NCBI RefSeq assembly: GCF_021654855.1
Contig: NZ_AP024202.1
Location: forward strand, 2,294,001 to 2,358,000
Source: Thiomicrorhabdus immobilis
GTDB taxonomy: Bacteria; Pseudomonadota; Gammaproteobacteria; Thiomicrospirales; Thiomicrospiraceae
DNA: 64,000 bases
Direction of reading: 5' to 3'
Shown here: piece after piece, positions 56,153 through 64,000 of the stretch
Numbering within the stretch: position 1 is the first letter of the stretch
How the letters are laid out: every line of letters starts with the position of its first letter
Notes under the pieces: generated by a model
What the model was told of the DNA's origin: nothing
The model's database searches: none
Seen by the model: only the letters and a program-made list of their open reading frames with translations
Made by a program: the position numbers and the translations under genes

Positions 56153-56400
56153 TGCTTGGATTTTCGCACGCTTTTTTGAAAACCCGTGGTGCCTTTTTCA
56201 ATCTGCCTTCAAATCTATTTTTATTCAACTCACCCTTGAAGTTTTTTTCTAAAAACCGGGCAATTCACTTATCTATTTACTACGCAATAACGCTATAATA
56301 TCCAACAATTTTCTAGAAATAACATGTTATCCATTTTCACTCTAAATTGAATTGGTTTCATCATTCAATCTGGAGCGGGATACATAGACAGAGTCAATTC

Positions 56401-58848
56401 ATGAGTGAAATAGAAGTTAAAGTTAAAAACGATGCTGCAAAAGAAGTAAACGATCCGCAGCCTTCTCAACAAAATTTACCGCCTAAAAAGAAAAGACGCT
56501 GGTTTTTATGGTTATTTGCCTTTAACTTTATTTCATTCACCGTTTTAGCGATTGCCGCAGCCACTTTTTACTACATAACGGTTTACCCTACCCTGCCCGA
56601 TACTGCTGAATTGAAAGAGGTCAGCTATCAAGTACCGTTACGCATTGTGACGCAAGACGATAAATTAATCAGCGAAATTGGCACTAAAAAACGCCTACCT
56701 TTGGAATATTCCGAAATTCCGGAACGTATGACTCAGGCCATTATCTCTTCAGAAGACGAAAGTTTTTTTGAGCATGGCGGGGTCGACTATAAAGGTCTAG
56801 CGCGTGCGGTTGTGGAATTGATCACAACCGGTCAAAAGAAATCCGGTGGTTCAACCATCACCATGCAGGTGGCACGTAACTTTTTCTTGAGCAAAGAGAA
56901 AACCTATCTACGAAAGCTCAATGAGATCATCCTCTCTTACAAAATTGAAAACGACTTAAGCAAACAAGAAATCCTTGCCCTCTACCTCAATAAAATCTTT
57001 TTGGGTTACCGTTCTTACGGTGTGGCCGCTGCGGCTCAAACCTATTATGGCCGTAGCATCAATGAACTGACTTTAGATGAATACGCGATGATTGCAGGGC
57101 TTCCTAAAGCCCCTTCCGCTTATAACCCCATCGCCAATCCAAGTCGCGCCAAACTACGACGTAACTATGTGTTGCGTCGCATGCATGATCTTAATTTCAT
57201 CACTGAAGAAGAGATGCTTGCCGCCCAGGCGGTAGAGGTTCACGCCGATAAACATGCTGCCATCATTGATGTCGAAGCCGATTATGTTGCAGAGATGGCT
57301 CGAGCCTTTGCCTTAGAAAAGTTTGGTGAAGAAGCTTTGCAAAATGGTTTAACCATTGTGACATCGATCGACAGTAAGTTACAGGCACAAGCGAATTTGG
57401 CGGTACGGGATGGTTTGCAACATTATGAACGCCGTCATGGTTATCGAGGCCCTATCACCAATCTTGATTTAACCACTTTTGACGATGAAGACAAACTTCT
57501 GGAAGAGTTAAAAGACACCAGCAACTATGGCGACCTTCAAGTCGCGGTGGTAACTGGCTTTGAAAAAACCAACACTCAAGTTTTAATGGAAAATGGCGAA
57601 AAAATCACCTTACCATTCGAGAAAATGACTTGGGCGGCTGAATACAAAGGTGTCAACCATAAAGGCAAAGACCCTAAAAAACCACAAGATGTTCTAAAAC
57701 AAGGCGATGTGATTTATCTACAGTGGTTTGAAGATCAATGGCAACTAGCACAAGACCCCAAGACGGAATCGGCACTAATCTCTTTGGACTCTAAGGACGG
57801 TCGTATTCTAGCATTGGTTGGCGGTTATGACTTCTTTAGAAGCAAATTCAACCGCGTGACGCAAGGTCGCCGTCAAGTGGGTTCGAACATCAAACCTTTC
57901 CTGTATTCTGCGGGGCTTGAAAACGGCATGACCGCGGCCACCACAATTAACGATGCACCGGTGGTGTTCCATGACCGCAACTTGGAAGATGTTTGGCGAC
58001 CTGAAAACTACTCCGGGCGTTTTTATGGGCCAACTCGCCTAAGAAATGCACTGGCGTTTTCCCGCAACCTAGTTTCAATCCGTCTATTACAAAAACTAGG
58101 CATCGATACCGCATCCGACTATATCCAACGTTTTGGTTTCCCAGAAGAAGAGATTAACAAACACCGTGATTTATCACTCTCTCTAGGGAGTGTGCAATTC
58201 ACACCTTGGGAAGTGGCGCGTGCTTACGCCGCTTTCTCAAACACTGGTTATCTGATTGAACCTTATTACATTTCTGAGGTGCGCGCTTTTGATGGTGAAG
58301 TGCTTTATAAGGCCGAACCAAAAATCGCCTGCACCAACAATCAATGTATTCCCGGTGATGAACGTAATGCACCGCGAATTATCGAGGAGCGTAATGTCTA
58401 TATTATGGATACCATCATGCAAGATGTTATCCGCATCGGTTCGGCCAAAAAAGCCCGCGAACTCAAGCGTGAAGACATTGCGGGTAAAACAGGAACCACC
58501 AACGACCAAAAGGATGCTTGGTTCTCCGGTTTCAACTCCAATATTGTGACCACGGTTTGGGTAGGCTTTGATAGCCCGACCACATTGGGGCGCAGTGAAG
58601 TGGGTGGCCGCGCCTCTTTACCGATTTGGATGGAATACATGCAACTTGCGCTGCAACCCTACCCGAATGTACCGTTTACCCAGCCTGAAGGTTTAGTGAA
58701 TATACCGATTGATCGTGAGACAGGTCAAGCGGTTCCAAGAAACACGCCTGGCGCTTTAATGGAGATTTTCCGAGAAGAGAATGCACCTGAGATTCCAAGT
58801 GTCTCCCAAAAACAGATTGAAGCGATTACCGAAGACTTGTTCGACTAA
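56401..58848 (+). CDS. mrcA: Penicillin-binding protein 1A (transglycosylase/transpeptidase)
   Basis: The start is ATG 56401 (815 residues); a TTG-initiated extension of 18 codons is possible but has no ribosome site. The ribosome site here is also weak. One membrane anchor (about 38-60) is followed by the GT51 domain (catalytic Glu118 in EDESFFEHGGVD). The transpeptidase domain has Ser-Asn-Ile-Lys (GSNIKPF), SRN and KTGTTNDQKDAWFSGF. The enzyme polymerises and cross-links peptidoglycan in the periplasm. The pilM-type neighbours common beside mrcA in other species are absent. Confidence 0.95.
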   Translation: MSEIEVKVKNDAAKEVNDPQPSQQNLPPKKKRRWFLWLFAFNFISFTVLAIAAATFYYITVYPTLPDTAELKEVSYQVPLRIVTQDDKLISEIGTKKRLPLEYSEIPERMTQAIISSEDESFFEHGGVDYKGLARAVVELITTGQKKSGGSTITMQVARNFFLSKEKTYLRKLNEIILSYKIENDLSKQEILALYLNKIFLGYRSYGVAAAAQTYYGRSINELTLDEYAMIAGLPKAPSAYNPIANPSRAKLRRNYVLRRMHDLNFITEEEMLAAQAVEVHADKHAAIIDVEADYVAEMARAFALEKFGEEALQNGLTIVTSIDSKLQAQANLAVRDGLQHYERRHGYRGPITNLDLTTFDDEDKLLEELKDTSNYGDLQVAVVTGFEKTNTQVLMENGEKITLPFEKMTWAAEYKGVNHKGKDPKKPQDVLKQGDVIYLQWFEDQWQLAQDPKTESALISLDSKDGRILALVGGYDFFRSKFNRVTQGRRQVGSNIKPFLYSAGLENGMTAATTINDAPVVFHDRNLEDVWRPENYSGRFYGPTRLRNALAFSRNLVSIRLLQKLGIDTASDYIQRFGFPEEEINKHRDLSLSLGSVQFTPWEVARAYAAFSNTGYLIEPYYISEVRAFDGEVLYKAEPKIACTNNQCIPGDERNAPRIIEERNVYIMDTIMQDVIRIGSAKKARELKREDIAGKTGTTNDQKDAWFSGFNSNIVTTVWVGFDSPTTLGRSEVGGRASLPIWMEYMQLALQPYPNVPFTQPEGLVNIPIDRETGQAVPRNTPGALMEIFREENAPEIPSVSQKQIEAITEDLFD

Positions 58849-58868
58849 TTAAGGGAAAAGGACTCATT

Positions 58869-59759
58869 ATGGACTGGTTAAATCTTTCTCAAACCCTAAG
58901 CGAGCAACTCAACCAGTCCATACAAATCGCAACCGCTCATCCTGTAAGTGGTGGTGATATTCACCAGGCTTTCCAACTGCACACCAATCAAGGCAACTTG
59001 TTCTTAAAGCTTAACCAAGCCCCACTTTTACCACTATTTGAAACCGAAGCCCACAACCTCAATGCCATTCAACAATCCTTTAGCATACGTTGTCCAAAGG
59101 TTTTAGGTTATGGCCTGTTTGAAAGCGACCAGGCCTGGTTACTGTTGGAGCATCTTGATTTAACCTCTCAAGGCGATGATTACCAACGTGGTAAAGATTT
59201 GGCGCTGATGCACCATCAAATCCATAAAGCGCCACAAGCGTTTGGTTGGTTTGAAGACAACTATATCGGCCATACATCACAACGCAACCAATGGAGCTCT
59301 AGCTGGATAGCGTTTTATGGCCAACAACGCCTCAAACCGCAACTTGAACTGGCGCAACTCAGAGGAGCCGGTTCTGCGCTTTTTGAACAAGGCCATAAAC
59401 TGATTGAAGCCCTGCCTTTTTGGTTCAATCACTATCAACCCGAAGCCTCTTTATTGCATGGCGATTTATGGGGCGGTAACAGCTCTTTTACCGAAGATGG
59501 CGATGCGGTTGTCTTTGACCCGGCCTGTTATTACGGTGACCGTGAAACGGATATCGCCATGACAGAGTTATTTGGCGGCTTCAGCTCATCATTTTATTCC
59601 GGCTACAATGAGGTCTTTCCACTCGACGAAGGCTATCAACAACGCAAACCGCTATATAACCTCTACCATATCATCAACCACTTCAACCTGTTTGGAGGCC
59701 ATTATGAACAGCAAGCATTACAGGTCATTACCGCGCTATTAAAGCAAGCCCAAGCTTAA
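58869..59759 (+). CDS. Fructosamine kinase family protein
   Basis: The 296-residue kinase-like fold (APH superfamily) has the catalytic loop LLHGDLWGGN and the metal motif VFDPACYYGDRETDIAM. Family members phosphorylate ketosamines or ribulosamines on glycated proteins (deglycation). The gene starts 20 bases after mrcA behind AAGGA and may be co-transcribed. A complete ACCAGGCCTGGT palindrome lies inside the coding region (59128-59139). Confidence 0.9.
   Translation: MDWLNLSQTLSEQLNQSIQIATAHPVSGGDIHQAFQLHTNQGNLFLKLNQAPLLPLFETEAHNLNAIQQSFSIRCPKVLGYGLFESDQAWLLLEHLDLTSQGDDYQRGKDLALMHHQIHKAPQAFGWFEDNYIGHTSQRNQWSSSWIAFYGQQRLKPQLELAQLRGAGSALFEQGHKLIEALPFWFNHYQPEASLLHGDLWGGNSSFTEDGDAVVFDPACYYGDRETDIAMTELFGGFSSSFYSGYNEVFPLDEGYQQRKPLYNLYHIINHFNLFGGHYEQQALQVITALLKQAQA
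59128..59139. repeat. Dispersed palindrome ACCAGGCCTGGT inside a gene
   Basis: A full 12-base copy within the fructosamine-kinase-like gene, the only complete coding copy found in the window. Confidence 0.85.
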
Positions 59760-59768
59760 ATAAAAGCG

Positions 59769-59780
59769 ACCAGGCCTGGT
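59769..59780. repeat. Dispersed palindrome ACCAGGCCTGGT
   Basis: A perfect 12-base copy 9 bases past the stop of the fructosamine-kinase-like gene, preceding adk. Confidence 0.85.
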
Positions 59781-59869
59781 AATCGACAAAGACTATTCGG
59801 TTAAACTTTTATGACATGCTGAAACACCGTATAATACCGCAAATTCATTTTTTAACATTCACAAGCTAG

Positions 59870-60526
<657 letters not shown>

Positions 60527-60550
60527 TCTCATTTAAAGTTCATTCCAGAG

Positions 60551-60590
60551 AGAAAGCCCGTAATGCCATTGCCGCTTACGGGCTTTTTTA
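60551..60590 (+). terminator. Intrinsic terminator after adk
   Basis: AAAGCCCGTAA and TTACGGGCTTTTTT form a long stem with a T tail. It also suits the opposing gene ending at 60615. Confidence 0.9.
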
Positions 60591-60614
60591 ATGGTTCAAA
60601 TCTGCAATTGAAAA

Positions 60615-61835
60615 CTAATCTTCCAGCTTGTTAGAGACTGTTACCCACAACAACACGGCAATTAACCACAAAACAAACATCGCCAACGCCATTTCAACCA
60701 ACGACTCATGCACCAACGGCACCACCACAATCGCAATCACGGCGGCCATGCCCATTTGCATCAAACTCTGCAAAGAAGCGGCCATGCCTCGCTTGTGGGG
60801 CAGGCAATCCAAGGCCAATATCGACAACACCGGCAAACTCATCGCCATCGCAAAGGCATACAGGCTAATAAACGGGATGATACTCAACACTTGCGGCTCC
60901 AATAACACACTACTGACCAAGCCCATTGACGCAGCCAGCCCAGTGACCAAATAGGAGAAGAGGACTATGTGGTTCGGAGCATAACGCCCAGTCATTCTAT
61001 GCACCACCATTGAGCCTAAAATCATTCCGCCCACCATGGGCACAAACTGCATCCAAAAGTCCTGTGGCCCGAGTTTTAAATGGTCAAACATCAAACTTGC
61101 CGATCCGGCGATATAGACAAACATCCCGGCAAACAACAATGCCTGTGCCAATACCACCTTGATGAACAGCGGATGTTTGATCGTCTGCCAATAAGATCGC
61201 ATCAACGGTTTTGGTGCGATGGACTGTACGTGCTCAGGATGTTGAGTTTCCACGATAAAAAACAGCAAAATCGCTATGGTCAGCAATGCGTAGCCACTTA
61301 AAAACCAAAAGATGCTTTCCCAGTCGAATTGCGCCTGCAAATAGCCGCCGACAATCGGCGCTATCGCCGGTGCGATGGCAAACACCATCATCACCAATGC
61401 CATGGTTTTTTGCGCCTCTTGCGGAGGGAAGTAATCTCTCACCATCGCCCTGGCCGAAATAATCACCCCTCCGGCCAACACCCCTTGAAACACCCTGAAA
61501 ATCATAAAGCCGTCGAAACTTGGCGCCAATGCACACCCCATCGAAGCCAATAAAAACCCCAGCAATGAGACTAAAGCGATGTATTTACGTCCAAAGCGAT
61601 CCGCCAAAGGCCCCCACACCAAAGTGGTAATCGCAAAAGCGGCTAAGTAAGCCCCCATGGAGGTACTCAAAAGCTCTCTAGAAACCCCATAATAGCTTTC
61701 AATGGCAGGAAACGATGGAATATAGGTATCAATCGAAAACGGAGCCACCATGCTGGCAAGAGACGCAAAGAATATCAGCCAAAACTTGGACATTTTGCGC
61801 TTATCAATCTCAATCGAAGTCTCTTTTACAGCCAT
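60615..61835 (-). CDS. Bcr/CflA-family drug efflux MFS transporter
   Basis: The 406-residue protein has twelve hydrophobic segments. The first helix carries the family pattern (MVAPFSIDTYIPSFPAIESYYGVS), loop 2-3 has PLADRFGRKYIAL and helix 4 has FQGVLAGGVIISARAMVRDYF. These match Bcr/CflA proton-coupled exporters. Substrates cannot be predicted. The ATG at 61835 has AAAGG upstream. Confidence 0.9.
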   Translation of the reverse strand: MAVKETSIEIDKRKMSKFWLIFFASLASMVAPFSIDTYIPSFPAIESYYGVSRELLSTSMGAYLAAFAITTLVWGPLADRFGRKYIALVSLLGFLLASMGCALAPSFDGFMIFRVFQGVLAGGVIISARAMVRDYFPPQEAQKTMALVMMVFAIAPAIAPIVGGYLQAQFDWESIFWFLSGYALLTIAILLFFIVETQHPEHVQSIAPKPLMRSYWQTIKHPLFIKVVLAQALLFAGMFVYIAGSASLMFDHLKLGPQDFWMQFVPMVGGMILGSMVVHRMTGRYAPNHIVLFSYLVTGLAASMGLVSSVLLEPQVLSIIPFISLYAFAMAMSLPVLSILALDCLPHKRGMAASLQSLMQMGMAAVIAIVVVPLVHESLVEMALAMFVLWLIAVLLWVTVSNKLED

Positions 61836-62026
61836 CTTAGCAAACCTTTCTTATAAACCATTACTTAGTTACACCTTGTAATCGCATTGAGCCGATTCTA
61901 CCCCTTTACACCCACAATAGAAACCACCGCCCATACACCCAAACCGATATGACTAATTGATGGATTCAATACTATTGATAGTTTCAATCGGTTAAGATAC
62001 GCCCTTTTTGAAATTTTGGACTTCCT

Positions 62027-62830
62027 GTGTTTAAGCATGCCGCTGACCGCCTTCCCGTTATTCTTATATTATTCATATCGTTAATCGATTTTATTTTATT
62101 TTTCCAACTGCAGAACCTTTGGATCCTTGTCGCTTACTGGCTGTTGATGGTCATTCCGAAAGGTGTCATTTCGGCATGGAACCATCACCATCAACATAGT
62201 CACGTTTTCAAACACTCCGCCCTAAATCGGATTTTAGAGTTCTTCTATGCGTTGCATACCGGCGTGACCACCAATTTATGGGTGCTGCATCATAATCTCG
62301 GGCATCACCGAAACTTCATGGACCAAGAAAAAGATGAGAGTCGCTGGAAACGCAAAGACGGTAAAAAGATGGGAATGTTGGAATATACGATAAATGTCAC
62401 TTTAAGCGCTTACCCAAGAGGGTATCAAGTCGGCAAACACTATCCAAAATTGCAACGCCAGTTTGTGGTGTTTAGCCTCATCACCTTGATGTTGCTCGGT
62501 GTCTTGACTTATCTGAATCCGCTCAATGCTCTGTTTCTGTTCATTCTACCGATGATAGGCAGTCTAACTTACACCTCTTGGGCGACCTATGGCCACCACA
62601 CCGGTTTAGAAAGTGATGACCAGTTCGCCAGCTCACACAACATTACCGATAAATGGTTTAACAGTTTGACAGGCAATCTAGGCTACCATACGGCACACCA
62701 CTTCAAACAAGGTGTTCATTGGTCAAAACTGCCAGAACTCCATGAGCAGATTAAACACAAGATTCCCACAGAGTGTTTTAGACCCTCGTTTTTTGAGAAT
62801 ATTGGACGTTATCTTCCAATCGGGAAATAA
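62027..62830 (+). CDS. Membrane fatty acid desaturase
   Basis: The start is GTG 62027 behind TTGGA (weak), giving 267 residues. Four hydrophobic segments and three histidine boxes (HHHQHSH, HHNLGHH, HTAHH) are visible. These are the di-iron ligands of acyl-lipid/acyl-CoA desaturases. It would introduce a double bond into membrane fatty acids, useful for cold adaptation. It is a stand-alone gene. Confidence 0.85.
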   Translation: MFKHAADRLPVILILFISLIDFILFFQLQNLWILVAYWLLMVIPKGVISAWNHHHQHSHVFKHSALNRILEFFYALHTGVTTNLWVLHHNLGHHRNFMDQEKDESRWKRKDGKKMGMLEYTINVTLSAYPRGYQVGKHYPKLQRQFVVFSLITLMLLGVLTYLNPLNALFLFILPMIGSLTYTSWATYGHHTGLESDDQFASSHNITDKWFNSLTGNLGYHTAHHFKQGVHWSKLPELHEQIKHKIPTECFRPSFFENIGRYLPIGK

Positions 62831-62875
62831 CCTAGAAAAATCATAGAGTTCAAAAAGTAAAACCCACCAGGCCTG

Positions 62876-62887
62876 GTAACTTAATGA
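62876..62887. repeat. Dispersed palindrome ACCAGGCCTGGT
   Basis: A perfect 12-base copy between the desaturase and pseudopilin genes, about 46 bases after the desaturase stop. Confidence 0.85.
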
Positions 62888-62936
62888 AGAATTTGGATAA
62901 ATATTCAGATTTTAGAGCGTCTCATACAAGATTAAA

Positions 62937-63653
62937 TCAATTATTCATCATGAAATAAGCCGTGACAACGGCGACTTGTGATTCATCTTGATTGGTATTG
63001 GACGTTGTACCGTATGCTCTACGATTGTCTATAGACCAATCAGTTGATGCTGTCCCGGTATTGCTTGCAAGAGTACTTTCTCTAAACAATCCAAAACGGG
63101 CATCGACTTTACCGTCTACCTGCGAGTCTAAAAAGCGGGCTAAATCCGGGGTCAATGATTTAAGCACCATTACATTTCGTTTTCTCACAACATAACCCGA
63201 TGTGGCACCAGGTAAGCTCCAGTTAACATTTTGAAAACAAACGGTTGTCTCTTGAGGGTTTCCATTGCTATCTAAATAGACAAACTTATCCTCATTTCCT
63301 TCTGAACGTCCTGCTGGCATTCGAATACCCGCTGCATCCATGAAGCCCTGTAAACTCGTGGTACAGATTTCACCAGGTGTGGCATTAGCACCATCAACCT
63401 TTAACGTTGGCGCACTTGCCGAATCGCCAATCACAATACCCGTTTTATTGAAGTAATTTTGGTATGCTTGACTCCAAGACTGCATGAAGTTAGAGCTTAT
63501 TTGCTGATAAACCGCATTTCGCTGTAAATCTGAACCAATCGAAACCGCACCGACAATCAAACCAATCACCACCAGAACCACAGACATCTCTACCAATGTA
63601 AAACCTAATTGTTTCACTTGGCTTGCAATGTTTCTATTTTTAAATGATTTCAT
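62937..63653 (-). CDS. Type IV pilin-like (pseudopilin) protein
   Basis: The 238-residue protein has a basic leader ending at Gly17, and mature Phe18 begins FTLVEMSVVLVVIGLIVGAV with the conserved Glu at position +5. This is a PilD-type processing site. The rest is a soluble domain with two cysteines (in GEICTTSL and TTVCFQNV) likely to be disulfide-bonded. It could belong to a type IV pilus or a type II secretion assembly. It starts 23 bases after the upstream Ala-rich gene ends, so it is probably in the same operon. Confidence 0.85.
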   Translation of the reverse strand: MKSFKNRNIASQVKQLGFTLVEMSVVLVVIGLIVGAVSIGSDLQRNAVYQQISSNFMQSWSQAYQNYFNKTGIVIGDSASAPTLKVDGANATPGEICTTSLQGFMDAAGIRMPAGRSEGNEDKFVYLDSNGNPQETTVCFQNVNWSLPGATSGYVVRKRNVMVLKSLTPDLARFLDSQVDGKVDARFGLFRESTLASNTGTASTDWSIDNRRAYGTTSNTNQDESQVAVVTAYFMMNN

Positions 63654-63676
63654 TAGGATTTCTCTTCATTTTTTGA

Positions 63677-64000
63677 TTATTGTTGATAAACGCCTTTTGC
63701 GTCAGCTTGTACTGCATTACTGTAAATAGAAGCATTCAACGTATTTATTTCAGTTAGTTTTGCACTGACTTGATTCACAAGATCATCAGCACCAATTTTA
63801 TTTGCAGCAGCCATACCTGTAACAATACTTGCCGTAACAACACTCGCCGCAGCGGCGGCCACCGCTGCGACAGATAGCGCGGCTGTCGGTGCAGCTGCAC
63901 CTGCTGTATTAATAGATTCAGAGGTTGCAATCGGAATCGTTGCTGCTGCTGCTGCTGTACCACTAGCACCGCTTAATATTGCCGCAGCAGCTGCGGCAAT
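63677..64000 (-). CDS. Alanine-rich protein, N-terminus cut off by window edge
   Basis: The open frame runs from the right edge to TAA at 63677-63679 (107 residues visible). The first ~65 residues are mostly Ala, Ser, Thr, Val and Ile (runs such as GTAAAAATIP), low-complexity and hydrophobic. The last ~40 residues are normal (DDLVNQVSAKLTEINTLNAS). The start is beyond the window. The GCA/GCT/GCC codon repeats suggest slippage-prone DNA. It directly precedes the pseudopilin gene, so it may be a pilus-associated or surface component. The function is unknown. Confidence 0.65.
   Translation of the reverse strand: MAAAAAAILSGASGTAAAAATIPIATSESINTAGAAAPTAALSVAAVAAAAASVVTASIVTGMAAANKIGADDLVNQVSAKLTEINTLNASIYSNAVQADAKGVYQQ

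Overview
The window is a chromosomal segment of a gammaproteobacterium. Gene content suggests a motile, c-di-GMP-rich, sulfur-oxidizer-type lineage, for example the Thiomicrospira / Hydrogenovibrio / Thiomicrorhabdus group. That placement is an inference from overall gene types and could not be checked by database search. About 49 protein genes are supported. No rRNA, tRNA, CRISPR array, insertion sequence or prophage was recognised. Both window ends cut through genes: a diguanylate cyclase at the left and an alanine-rich protein next to a pseudopilin at the right.

Region by region: (1) 1-10,050 is a signal-transduction block. It holds a membrane diguanylate cyclase, an orphan TRAP-type binding lipoprotein, two chemoreceptors, a CheY-like receiver between them, an H-NOX nitric-oxide/heme sensor and its hybrid histidine kinase. 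The two chemoreceptor genes share the same unusual leader: a sigma-54 promoter, then a hairpin at the predicted 5' end of the transcript. (2) 10,085-22,460 holds a CbpA-type co-chaperone, a TonB-dependent receptor with a small His-rich partner (possibly zinc), phosphoglucomutase, a patatin, the EF-P paralog EfpL, a PAS-GGDEF-EAL protein and an Na+/H+ antiporter. (3) 22,561-26,413 is a compact module of RimK-like ATP-grasp ligase, M14-like carboxypeptidase and a GNAT/C39-peptidase fusion. It looks like a dedicated peptide-conjugation and processing pathway of unknown product. (4) 26,522-32,477 has a CxxCH-heme diguanylate cyclase, a hydrolase-like/TlpA thioredoxin fusion, an output-less Cache sensor and a two-domain acyltransferase. 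(5) 32,515-35,275 is an AT-rich accessory stretch with a PD-(D/E)xK-like nuclease, a membrane J-domain protein and a 39-residue membrane protein. (6) 35,367-62,830 is mostly housekeeping: rhodanese, FetAB, UvrD, thioredoxin, Rho, L31 type B, nuclease, HemE, EAL-HDOD, YggX-MutY, TrmB, AsmA, HemW, beta-CASP RNase, RdgB, YicC, PBP1A, fructosamine-kinase-like protein, adenylate kinase, an MFS exporter and a desaturase. (7) 62,937-64,000 is a pseudopilin operon fragment.

Two themes recur. First, gas, redox and c-di-GMP signalling: Aer-like PAS, H-NOX, a heme-CxxCH sensor cyclase, a perfect FNR box upstream of a small membrane protein, and several GGDEF/EAL proteins. Second, a 12-bp palindrome, ACCAGGCCTGGT, and its 7-10 bp core are scattered through the window. 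They usually lie just past gene ends and often form the stem of terminator-like hairpins. This pattern resembles DNA-uptake sequences or a lineage-specific terminator element and is not explained by the genes themselves.
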